Shown here: piece after piece, positions 36,822 through 44,603 of the stretch
How the letters are laid out: every line of letters begins with the position of its first letter
Position numbering within the stretch: the stretch's first letter is position 1
Origin: Bifidobacterium mellis
GTDB lineage: Bacteria; Actinomycetota; Actinomycetes; Actinomycetales; Bifidobacteriaceae
NCBI RefSeq assembly: GCF_000967265.1
Contig: NZ_KQ033885.1
Location: 1,345,538 to 1,409,537 of the forward strand
DNA: 64,000 nucleotides
Direction: 5' to 3'
The notes under the pieces: generated by a model
The model's input: only the letters and a program-made list of their open reading frames with translations
Database searches by the model: none
Told to the model about the DNA's origin: nothing
Made by a program: the position numbers and the translations under genes

Positions 36822-38602
36822 CGTGCTGCCTTCTTCTTGTCATCATGCTCATCCCGAGCCGGTGCTTCGTTCTCTCGACGGGACTTCCTTGCCGCCTTGG
36901 GGGCTTCAGGCGGGGCAGGAGGAGCCGGCGGGGCTCCCATGGGCTCAGCATTATGATGATTGTCGCTCATTGAGACCTGTTTATCGGTCCTGGCCTTGTT
37001 GGAGGACTGTTTTGAGGGTTTGGGGACGTCCTGCTTCTTCCGGCCTGCAGTCTGATCTGATTCGCCGGTCGGCTCTGCCGGGCTGGAGCCATCGGACCCC
37101 GAAGGCTGATCGGGCCTCTTGAACCGTTGCCCACTATCAGAGGTCTTGGCGGAAGAACTTTTCATCGATCGTCGGTCATTGGCCTTGTCGTCCTTCTCGG
37201 GCGCTCTTTGACCTCGATCACGATTGCGTTCGTCATGCGCGAGACCCTTGCTGTCATCGCCGCGTTTCCCGTCCCGCTGCCTGCTGCCCGATTCTTCGGT
37301 CTGCCGATCCTGGGGCCTGCCTTCAGCGGTCGCCTTGGGCTGAACAGCATCCGAACCACGGGCAGGCTTGGGGGATTTTCTGGAAGCTGTACGTTCTGTA
37401 TGGGCATGTCCTGCCTTGTCGTGGTCCCTGTCACCGGAACCGTCACTCGACTGACCGGATCGATCCTTGCTGGTCTGGGCCACAGGCCTGCGGAATCGCT
37501 CATCCGAGTCAGACCCTGCAGCTGTGTCTTCGTGCTGGCTGGAATCTTCCTGCGCGGACTCAAGGCTGCCCAGACCCTTGCCCCAGGTCAGGGTGTCCTC
37601 CACCGAGGTGAAGACCTGCCCATAACGCCCGGTTCGCCCCGAATGCATGGATTTGGCCAGCCGTGCGATTCCCTCGTCGCCGTACTGACCCTGGTTGACG
37701 GCCTGCGCCACCGCTTGGACCACCTGCTTGGCCCCCTTGGTCCCATCCGCGATGGGCTCGGCGGCCGGACTGTTCCCGTCCTGCACGACGACCCGCACCG
37801 GACGGCGCCCTCCAACTCCTGCCTCGCGTGCACGGTCCAGGGCATCGCCGTCGGCGGGATCCCCGATGGCGTGATGGGAGCGCGCAGCCACTTCGGCATC
37901 GGGGAAGAAGCGCGAAGAATCATAGGAGCCGTGGGCCTCGTCGCGCATGATCCGACCCGTATGCAACTCCACCACCCGTTTGCGCATGGAGTTGACGATC
38001 TCCTCGTTGTGGGTGGCCATGACCACAGTGGTGCCGGTCCTGTTGATGGCGTCCAGGACCTCCATGATGCCCAGGGAGGTGGTGGGATCGAGATTGCCGG
38101 TAGGCTCATCCGCCAGCAGAATTTCCGGGTTGTTGACGTAGGCCCGGGCCAGAGCCACACGTTGGGCCTCGCCGCCGGAAAGCTCGTGGGGGTAGTTGTG
38201 CTCCTTGCCGGTCAGCCCCACGGTCTTGAGCACCTGAGGCACCAGGGTCTTGATGGTGGACCGACGGGCACCGATGACTTCCAGCGTGAAGGCCACGTTC
38301 TGCCATACGGTCTTGTTGTTGAGCAGCTTGTAATCCTGGAATACGAAACCGATGGAACGCCGATACCCTGGGATCTCGCGGTTGCGCAGACGTCGCAGGT
38401 CGTTGCCGGCCACGCGGATCTCACCCTCGGTGGCCTCCTCCTCGCGCAGGAGCAGACGCAGCAGGGTGGTCTTGCCCGACCCGCTGGCGCCCACCAGAAA
38501 AACGAAATCCCCGCGATTGACATCCAGGCTGATGTTATCCAAGGCCGGACGGGACCCCTTGGGGTAAATCTTGGTCACGCCCTTGAGCGAAATCAACGCC
38601 AT
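36818..38602 (-). CDS. ftsE: Cell-division ATPase FtsE with a very long C-terminal tail
   Basis: The first ~225 of 594 residues are a complete FtsE: Walker A GASGSGKTT near 38, signature LSGGEAQR near 143, Walker B ILLADEPTGNLDP near 160 and H-loop MATHNEE. FtsE is normally about 225-235 residues. The remaining ~370 are hydrophilic and probably disordered: Ser, Asp, Lys, Arg and Gly rich, with a possible folded island near 275-330 (KSMHSGRTGRYGQVFTS) and a Pro-rich stretch near 570. Two copies of an RF(R/K)RP motif sit in it. ftsX starts with an ATGA overlap at the end of this tail, so the tail is really translated. Confidence 0.93.
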   Translation of the reverse strand: MALISLKGVTKIYPKGSRPALDNISLDVNRGDFVFLVGASGSGKTTLLRLLLREEEATEGEIRVAGNDLRRLRNREIPGYRRSIGFVFQDYKLLNNKTVWQNVAFTLEVIGARRSTIKTLVPQVLKTVGLTGKEHNYPHELSGGEAQRVALARAYVNNPEILLADEPTGNLDPTTSLGIMEVLDAINRTGTTVVMATHNEEIVNSMRKRVVELHTGRIMRDEAHGSYDSSRFFPDAEVAARSHHAIGDPADGDALDRAREAGVGGRRPVRVVVQDGNSPAAEPIADGTKGAKQVVQAVAQAVNQGQYGDEGIARLAKSMHSGRTGRYGQVFTSVEDTLTWGKGLGSLESAQEDSSQHEDTAAGSDSDERFRRPVAQTSKDRSGQSSDGSGDRDHDKAGHAHTERTASRKSPKPARGSDAVQPKATAEGRPQDRQTEESGSRQRDGKRGDDSKGLAHDERNRDRGQRAPEKDDKANDRRSMKSSSAKTSDSGQRFKRPDQPSGSDGSSPAEPTGESDQTAGRKKQDVPKPSKQSSNKARTDKQVSMSDNHHNAEPMGAPPAPPAPPEAPKAARKSRRENEAPARDEHDDKKKAAR

Positions 38603-38699
38603 TTACACTCCGTTCCTCGGTATTCCCATACAGAGGCTATCAAGAAGACCGACACTACTCACCCATGAAACACCGACCGGACCTGGGCCGGACGAAGCT

Positions 38700-39833
38700 C
38701 TACTTGTTGGCTTCCTCCTCGCGAGCCTGGACCCGCTGCTGATGCCGCCAGCGGATGCCGGCCTCGATGAAGGCGTCAATGTCACCGTCGAAGACCCCCT
38801 GGGTATCTGAGGTCTCGTATCCGGTGCGCAGGTCCTTGACCATCTGGTAGGGATGCAGCACATAGGAGCGCATCTGGTCGCCCCAGCTGGCCTTGATGTC
38901 GCCGGCCAGCTCCTTCTTCTTCTTGGCCTCCTCCTCGTGCCGCAGAACCAGCAGCCGGGACTGAAGAACAGCCATGGCAGCCGCGCGGTTCTGGATCTGG
39001 CTGCGCTCATCCTGCATGGTGACCACGATGTTGGTCGGCAGGTGGGTGATGCGCACGGCCGAATAGGTGGTGTTGACACCCTGGCCGCCTGGGCCGGAGG
39101 AGCAGTAGGTGTCCACTCGGATGTCCGAGTCGGGGATGTCGATGTGGTCGGTGGGCTCCACCAAGGGGATGACCTCGACGGCGGCGAAAGAGGTCTGCCG
39201 CCTGCCCTGGTTGTCGAAGGGCGAGATCCGCACCAGACGATGGGTGCCGCCCTCCACCGACAGACGGCCGTATGCGTAGGGGGCATCCACCTGGAAGGTG
39301 GCCGACTTGATGCCGGCCTCCTCCGCGTATGAGGTGTCCATGACCTTGGTGGAGAAGCCGTGCCTCTCAGCCCAACGCATGTACATGCGCAGGAGCATCT
39401 GCGCCCAGTCGGCCGCGTCCACCCCGCCGGCGCCCGAGCGGATGGTGACCACGGCAGCGCGCTCGTCGTACTCCCCGTCCAGCAGGGTCTGAATCTCCAT
39501 GTCATCCAGGTCGGATCTCAAAGAGTCGATCTCCTTGCGGGCCTCCACCAGGGTGTCCTGATCATGCTCCTCCTGGCCCAGCTCCTCCAAGGCCTGCACA
39601 TCATCCAGCCGGGAGGCTGCGGACTCCAGGTGCTTGAGCTGGGATTGCAGGGCCGAGAGCCTGCTGGTCACCTTCTGAGCATTCTCCTGGTCGTCCCAAA
39701 GTCCGGGCGCGCTGGCCTGACGCTCCAGATCCGCAATCCGCGAGCGCAGACCATCCGGGTCCAGCGCCTTGGAAATCATCTCGTACTTGGCCTTGGCCTG
39801 CTCCAATGCTTGAGCAAAATCCATCTCTGCCAT
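38700..39833 (-). CDS. prfB: Peptide chain release factor 2
   Basis: A 377-residue class-I release factor for UGA and UAA. The stop-codon recognition tripeptide SPF is in [11 protein letters not shown] and the GGQ peptidyl-hydrolysis motif is in [10 protein letters not shown]. The N-terminal helical domain is intact. The frame runs through without an internal stop, so there is no programmed +1 frameshift. It is upstream of ftsE on the same strand (97 bases), the usual actinobacterial neighbour order. Confidence 0.97.
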   Translation of the reverse strand: MAEMDFAQALEQAKAKYEMISKALDPDGLRSRIADLERQASAPGLWDDQENAQKVTSRLSALQSQLKHLESAASRLDDVQALEELGQEEHDQDTLVEARKEIDSLRSDLDDMEIQTLLDGEYDERAAVVTIRSGAGGVDAADWAQMLLRMYMRWAERHGFSTKVMDTSYAEEAGIKSATFQVDAPYAYGRLSVEGGTHRLVRISPFDNQGRRQTSFAAVEVIPLVEPTDHIDIPDSDIRVDTYCSSGPGGQGVNTTYSAVRITHLPTNIVVTMQDERSQIQNRAAAMAVLQSRLLVLRHEEEAKKKKELAGDIKASWGDQMRSYVLHPYQMVKDLRTGYETSDTQGVFDGDIDAFIEAGIRWRHQQRVQAREEEANK

Positions 39834-39940
39834 ACCGTCTCACCGCTTTCCGGACCGGCTCCGCACGAGCCGACCACCGTCTTCATTCCTGTGTGCCTTT
39901 GCCTGTGACGGCCGGATTCCCGCCGACCGGACGGACCGGG

Positions 39941-40072
39941 TCAAAGGCCGCTGAAGATGGCCGGGATGACAAGACTGGCCAGCAGAGCCACGGCGATGAC
40001 CAGGCAGACCACCCTGGCCGTATTGCGGCGCCGACGCTCCCGGCGCTCCCGCTCATGACTGTAGGCACTCAT
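39941..40072 (-). CDS. Small single-pass membrane peptide, hypothetical
   Basis: A 43-codon frame, ATG at 40072, stop TGA at 39943-39941. It encodes a basic N-terminus with a run of Glu and Arg (residues 7-16), then a clear hydrophobic helix (about 21-38: VVCLVIAVALLASLV). The position, upstream of prfB and on the same strand, and the arginine-rich head with a single membrane helix (positive-inside) make it a plausible real gene. No ribosome site is strong. The competing frame in the same span gives no sensible protein. Function unknown. Confidence 0.5.
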   Translation of the reverse strand: MSAYSHERERRERRRRNTARVVCLVIAVALLASLVIPAIFSGL

Positions 40073-40219
40073 AGTCGGTAATTTTACCTATCGGCTGGGA
40101 CCTGGCTGGTGTCGATCCGGACCCGACTGCCGGACGGACCGCCTGTATTTGAGCGTCGACCGGTTTATCCTGTAAGACAACTTGATGTCAACACGACTGC
40201 ACCGCCTGAAGGAGGAACG

Positions 40220-41179
40220 ATGAGCACAGCACGCACCGCATGGGGTTGGGGCCTTGCCAGCCAGGACGAGCAGGGCCGGACCCTGGACGTCTGGTACCCC
40301 AAGGCCGAGATCTCCACACCGCCGACCCCGGCCAACCGCCCCAACCACGACTTCGGCGACCAGGTCCACAACCAGCCCGACGCCCGTGGCATCCGAAGGG
40401 TACCGGTCTTCACCGTGGCTGATTTGGATGGCCCGATAGCCGATGCCGCCGACGCCTATCTGCGGCTTCACCTGCTCAGCATGCGCCTGACACCGCCCAA
40501 CAGCATGAACCTGGACGGGATCTTCGAACAACTGACCACGGTGGTCTGGACCAACTACGGACCCTTCGCCGTGGAGGACTTCGCCCTGCGCCGGTCACAG
40601 GTCATGGCTGCAGCCAGCCGGTCCATGCCGGGCATTCCGGTGACGCAGGTAACGGTGCTGAGCGTGGACAAGTTCCCCCGCATGGTGGATTACGTGGTTC
40701 CCGAGGGAGTCCGCATCGGCAACGCCGACCGGATTCGGCTCGGCGCCCATCTTGCACCGGGAACGACGGTCATGCATGAGGGCTTCGTCAACTTCAACGC
40801 CGGAACCCTGGGCCATTCCATGGTCGAAGGCCGCATCTCACAGGGGGTCGTGGTCGGCGACGGTTCGGACATCGGCGGAGGAGCCTCCATCATGGGCACC
40901 CTGTCCGGCGGAGGCCGCCATCGGGTCTCCATCGGTCAGCACTCCCTGCTGGGGGCCAACGCCGGCATCGGTATCTCACTGGGCGACGACTGCGTTGTCG
41001 AAGCCGGGCTCTACGTCACCGCCGGCACTAAGATCGGCCTGGGCGATCAGGTGGTCAAGGGGGCGGAGCTCAGCGGACGGGATCATCTGCTCTTCATCCG
41101 CGACTCCCGCACTGGCCAGGTCAAAGCCCTGCCCCGCAAGAAGGGCATCGAGCTGAACGAGCGGCTGCACGCCAACTGA
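40220..41179 (+). CDS. dapD: Tetrahydrodipicolinate N-succinyltransferase (actinobacterial type)
   Basis: A 319-residue left-handed beta-helix enzyme of the succinylase branch of lysine/diaminopimelate synthesis. The hexapeptide repeats run from about residue 175 ([30 protein letters not shown]) to 280 ([35 protein letters not shown]). The larger actinobacterial form is distinct from the E. coli ~274-residue DapD. ATG 40220 has AAGGAGGA upstream; the frame opens earlier at 40109 without a ribosome site. It is convergent with gltA. Confidence 0.94.
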   Translation: MSTARTAWGWGLASQDEQGRTLDVWYPKAEISTPPTPANRPNHDFGDQVHNQPDARGIRRVPVFTVADLDGPIADAADAYLRLHLLSMRLTPPNSMNLDGIFEQLTTVVWTNYGPFAVEDFALRRSQVMAAASRSMPGIPVTQVTVLSVDKFPRMVDYVVPEGVRIGNADRIRLGAHLAPGTTVMHEGFVNFNAGTLGHSMVEGRISQGVVVGDGSDIGGGASIMGTLSGGGRHRVSIGQHSLLGANAGIGISLGDDCVVEAGLYVTAGTKIGLGDQVVKGAELSGRDHLLFIRDSRTGQVKALPRKKGIELNERLHAN

Positions 41180-41197
41180 GTCCGGCGGTCACGGGGC

Positions 41198-42487
41198 TCA
41201 GCGCTGCTCCATGGGCAGGTAGTCGCGTGGGCCCTGACCGGTATAGACCTGCCTGGGACGACCGATTTTCGTGTCGGGATCGTCCAGCATCTCCCGGTAC
41301 TGGGCGATCCATCCGGGGATACGTCCCAATGCGAAGAGCGTGGTGAACATCTCCGGGTCGAAGCCGATGGCGCGGTAGATGAGCCCTGTGTAGAAGTCAA
41401 CGTTGGGATAGAGGTGGCGTTCGACGAAGTAGTCGTCGTGCAGTGCCAGGTCCTCCAGCTCAAGAGCCACGTCGAAGAGCTCCGCATCCTCGGCATTCCT
41501 GTCCTGGTCGGGTTCGTCCATGAGCTTGTAGAGCCACTGCTTGGCAATGGCCGCGCGCGGGTCATAGGACTTATAGACCCGGTGGCCCAGACCCGCGATT
41601 TTCCGCCCCTCGCTCTTGGCCTGGTCCACATACCCCCGCACGCCCAGTCCGGAATCCCGTATGCTCTTCAACTGACGCAACACGGCCTCGTTGGCGCCGC
41701 CGTGCAGGGGACCTGACAGGGTATTGATGCCGGCGGCCACTGCCGAATACAGGTTGGCCCGGGCCGATCCGGCAATCCGCACCACTGAAGTGGAGCAGTT
41801 CTGTTCATGGTCGGCATGGATGATCAGAAGCTTGTCCAGGGCCTGCACCTTGAGAGGGTCGGCTTGATAGGGCTGGTAGGGCATGGCGAAGCTCATCCGC
41901 AGGAAGTCCTCCACATAGCCCCAGGTCCTGTCCGGGTAGAGCAGCGGCTGGTCACGGCGACGACGGTGGATCAGGGAGACGATGGTGCGCACCTTGGCCA
42001 TGATGATGGCACTGGCCTCATCCAGCTGGTCGGAATCGTCAACATTGCAGGTGTCCGGGTGGAAGCCAGCCAGGGCATTGACCGCCGCAGCCAGCACACT
42101 CATGGGATGAGCCTGGCGCGGGAAGGACGAGAGCAGATGGCGGAAGTCCTCCCCTACGACCGTATGACCCAGGACATGGCTGCGGAACCGCTGGTACTGC
42201 TCGGCATCAGGCAGCTCACCGTGGGACAGCAGCCAGGCCACTTCGAGGAAATTGGATTGGGCGCACAGATCCTCTATGGCATAGCCCCTGTAGCGCAGTA
42301 TGGACCGCTTGCCGTCAATGAAGGTGATTCCCGAGACGCACTGGGCCGTGGTCTGGAAGCCGGGATCCAGCGTGACCCAGCCGTCGTTGCGCAGGGAGGA
42401 GACCAGAATGCCATCGGGCCCTTCGGTGGCGCGAACCAGGGGAAGATCAACCTGTTCGGAATCGATGGACAACCGTGCTGTGGACAC
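41198..42487 (-). CDS. gltA: Citrate synthase
   Basis: A 429-residue type-II citrate synthase joining acetyl-CoA and oxaloacetate. Catalytic residues: His in LHGGANEAVL, His in GHRVYKSYDPRA and Asp in the C-terminal region. Bifidobacteria lack a full TCA cycle; here it probably feeds glutamate synthesis. The frame is open to 42601, but GGAGG followed by GTG-GTG points to GTG 42487 as the start. Upstream DNA 42488-42834 (347 bases) has no gene and holds a terminator for map. Confidence 0.95.
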   Translation of the reverse strand: MSTARLSIDSEQVDLPLVRATEGPDGILVSSLRNDGWVTLDPGFQTTAQCVSGITFIDGKRSILRYRGYAIEDLCAQSNFLEVAWLLSHGELPDAEQYQRFRSHVLGHTVVGEDFRHLLSSFPRQAHPMSVLAAAVNALAGFHPDTCNVDDSDQLDEASAIIMAKVRTIVSLIHRRRRDQPLLYPDRTWGYVEDFLRMSFAMPYQPYQADPLKVQALDKLLIIHADHEQNCSTSVVRIAGSARANLYSAVAAGINTLSGPLHGGANEAVLRQLKSIRDSGLGVRGYVDQAKSEGRKIAGLGHRVYKSYDPRAAIAKQWLYKLMDEPDQDRNAEDAELFDVALELEDLALHDDYFVERHLYPNVDFYTGLIYRAIGFDPEMFTTLFALGRIPGWIAQYREMLDDPDTKIGRPRQVYTGQGPRDYLPMEQR

Positions 42488-42758
42488 CACGCACCTCCTG
42501 TTGATCAACCAGTGAGGTGCCAGTGAGAGTCGACGGCCAGGCCGGATCAGGCTACCGGCACCTGTACCGGCGTGGAATTGCCGACATGCTAGCAGAAACA
42601 ACCACGACTTCGATTACCGGCTTGTAACCACAAGCATGAATCCGTCACCTCCACCAACGACGCGCAGGTCCAAGCGAGTGCCGTCTTCGTCCCCGCATCA
42701 GCGTGCCGGCACAGGGCAGGGAAGAAAGTACAGGTATCAAACAGGGCCGGCATCAAAG

Positions 42759-42801
42759 AGGGACCCGGGAGCATCCACATTGTGGACATTCCTGGGTCCC
42801 T
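42759..42801 (-). terminator. Probable terminator downstream of map
   Basis: AGGGACCCGGGA pairs with TCCTGGGTCCCT (one mismatch), with a middle CCACA/TGTGG extension. It lies 34 bases after the map stop. No long T run follows on either strand, so its strength is uncertain. Confidence 0.5.
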
Positions 42802-42834
42802 ATAGTCTGATTTCGGCCTCGGACGGCCTTCGAC

Positions 42835-43611
42835 TCAGTCCCTGGTCGTCAGGATGACAGGTCCCTGCTCGGTGATGGCGATGGTGTGCTCGCTGTGGGC
42901 GCCCCGCGATCCGTCTGCAGAACGCAGGGTCCACCCGTCCTTGGGATCCTGGTAAATCTGATCTGTGGTCGCCAGGAACCAAGGCTCAATGGCGATGACC
43001 AGGCCCGGGCGCAGCTTGTAGCCGTGGTGAGGAGTGCCATCGTTGGGCACGTGGGGATCGCCATGCATGATTCGCCCTACCCCGTGTCCACCGAATTCCA
43101 GGTTGACGCTGTATCCGTTTTCATGGGCAACTTCACCGATTGCAGCGGAGATGTCACCCAGGCGGTTACCGGGCTGAGCCTGGGCGATGCCCGCCTTCAG
43201 GGCCTCTTCAGTGGTCCGAATCAGCCGCAGATCCTCTGGATCGGCATGCTCACCCACCACGAAGCTGATGGCCGAGTCGCCCACCCAGCCGTCCACATTG
43301 ATGGCCAGATCCAGGGAGAGCAGGTCGCCGTCCTTGAGGTTGTAGTCATAGGGCACCCCGTGCAGGACGGCATCGTTGACGGACAGGCAAATGTAGTGGG
43401 CGAAGGGGCCTGTGCCGAAATCGGGTGCGTAGTCCACGTAGCAGGAGGTGGCTCCCTTACGGGAGTTGATCCTGTCCTTGACGTAGTCATCCAGCTCCAG
43501 CAGGTTGACCCCGGGTTTGCTCATGGCTTTGAGCTCCTTGAGGATGCTGCCGACAAACCTGCCCGCCGGCTTCATCTGTTCGATCTCCTGCTTGGTTTTG
43601 AGCTCGATCAT
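42835..43611 (-). CDS. map: Methionine aminopeptidase, type I
   Basis: A 258-residue dinuclear metalloprotease that removes the initiator Met from new proteins. The metal ligands are in LDLAINVDGWVGDSAISF (Asp, Asp), HGVGRIMHGDPHVPN (His), IAIEPWF (Glu) and SEHTIAI (Glu). The type-I form lacks the ~60-residue insert of type II. An AAAGGA ribosome site precedes the ATG. A single gene with no adjacent adk or infA, unlike the ribosomal-cluster copy found in many bacteria, so a second map may exist elsewhere. Confidence 0.95.
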   Translation of the reverse strand: MIELKTKQEIEQMKPAGRFVGSILKELKAMSKPGVNLLELDDYVKDRINSRKGATSCYVDYAPDFGTGPFAHYICLSVNDAVLHGVPYDYNLKDGDLLSLDLAINVDGWVGDSAISFVVGEHADPEDLRLIRTTEEALKAGIAQAQPGNRLGDISAAIGEVAHENGYSVNLEFGGHGVGRIMHGDPHVPNDGTPHHGYKLRPGLVIAIEPWFLATTDQIYQDPKDGWTLRSADGSRGAHSEHTIAITEQGPVILTTRD

Positions 43612-43714
43612 CCTCTGCGTCCTTTCATAATTGGTGCCCGCGGGTGCCGCCCCTCAGGATCCTGCCCAAGTACTACCTCTCAGTATTATCGGGTCAGTCG
43701 GACGAGTCCGGCTC

Positions 43715-44428
43715 TCAGTTCCGGCCGAAGGTGAAGGCCCTGATGATGGAGACGACTCCCAGCACCAGAAGTGCACACCCGCTAAAGATGACCAGGAAGA
43801 TGACGGAGCTCAGCGGGTAGATCATGACGATGATCCCGGCGATGATGGATACGATGCCCGAGAAGATGGCCCAGCCTGAATGCGGGAGCCCCCAGGAGGC
43901 TGCCAGACTCATCACGCCCTCCATGATCCAGCTGATGCCCACAATGATGGTGACCAGTAGGGTCAGCGCAGAAGCGGACAGGGCCGTGTTCCTGACGATG
44001 ACAATGCCGCCGACGGCGATCAGGGCACCAAAGAGGACACCCAACACACGCCAACCGCCGGGAAGCCCCTTGGACACGATGGAGGTGGCCAGACGGACCA
44101 CGCCGGAGATGATGAAGTAGATACCCAGCACCACGGTCACGGCGATCAGGGTCTTGTCCGGCCTGAGCAGCAGGGCCAGGCCCAGGATGACCCCAATCAC
44201 GCCCATGACGCCCATGATGGTGCGGATGGCCCGCAGGGTTTTGAATCCCAGATCCTCGGCGATCATGGAGAATGGATCCATCCGTGGCGGGCGCCCCTGG
44301 TAGCCGGGGTATTGCCCATATTGACCATAATTATTCTGGCCATAATTATTCTGGTATTGGCCGTTATTCTGCGAAGAATCCTGACCACCGTACTGATTGG
44401 GCTGACCGCCCTGCATGGGATCCGTCAT
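43715..44428 (-). CDS. DUF308/HdeD-like membrane protein with NNYGQ-rich N-terminus
   Basis: A 237-residue protein. The first ~50 residues are Gln/Asn/Gly/Tyr-rich with repeated NNYGQ and YGQY units. Six hydrophobic helices follow (about residues 70-232), with Gly-rich pairs (LGLALLLRP, VVLGIYFIISGVVRLA), matching DUF308/HdeD proteins, which in E. coli are linked to acid resistance. The role here is unknown. ATG 44428 (GAGGA upstream) is preferred to the longer frame at 44476. The repeated N-terminal part is coded by tandem near-identical 15-base units around 44326-44362. Confidence 0.8.
   Translation of the reverse strand: MTDPMQGGQPNQYGGQDSSQNNGQYQNNYGQNNYGQYGQYPGYQGRPPRMDPFSMIAEDLGFKTLRAIRTIMGVMGVIGVILGLALLLRPDKTLIAVTVVLGIYFIISGVVRLATSIVSKGLPGGWRVLGVLFGALIAVGGIVIVRNTALSASALTLLVTIIVGISWIMEGVMSLAASWGLPHSGWAIFSGIVSIIAGIIVMIYPLSSVIFLVIFSGCALLVLGVVSIIRAFTFGRN
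44326..44362. repeat. Tandem 15-base repeat inside the DUF308 gene
   Basis: CCATAATTATTCTGG occurs twice in a row, with degenerate copies on either side. It encodes the NNYGQ units. Such a short repeat can vary in number between strains by slippage. Confidence 0.6.
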
Positions 44429-44603
44429 ACCGTCCTCTTTCACTCGCTCAGGGCGACCGGGCGGCCGTCCTGTCACCGCCTTCCAAGTTTAAATCACCAC
44501 GGGGGCAATCGCGGCTTTTCCCTTAGGCGGATGATTCTCCGGTCCGCTGATCCCCGCCGACCCCGGGGCATGGCATGTCACCAAAGATGGCTAGGCTTGT
44601 GGC

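Noticed and set aside
37127-38668. 513-codon plus-strand frame opposite ftsE
   Set aside because: It mirrors the ftsE frame on the other strand; codon pattern, lack of ribosome site and lack of recognisable domains point to a GC-rich antisense shadow.
39780-39833. Programmed +1 frameshift in prfB
   Set aside because: The RF2 frame is continuous from the start codon with no in-frame UGA near codon 25, so no frameshift is needed.
39883-40068. 61-codon minus-strand frame near prfB
   Set aside because: It is a different frame of the small Arg-rich membrane peptide; the latter has a clear head and helix, while this one is Trp/Ser/Pro-rich nonsense-like.
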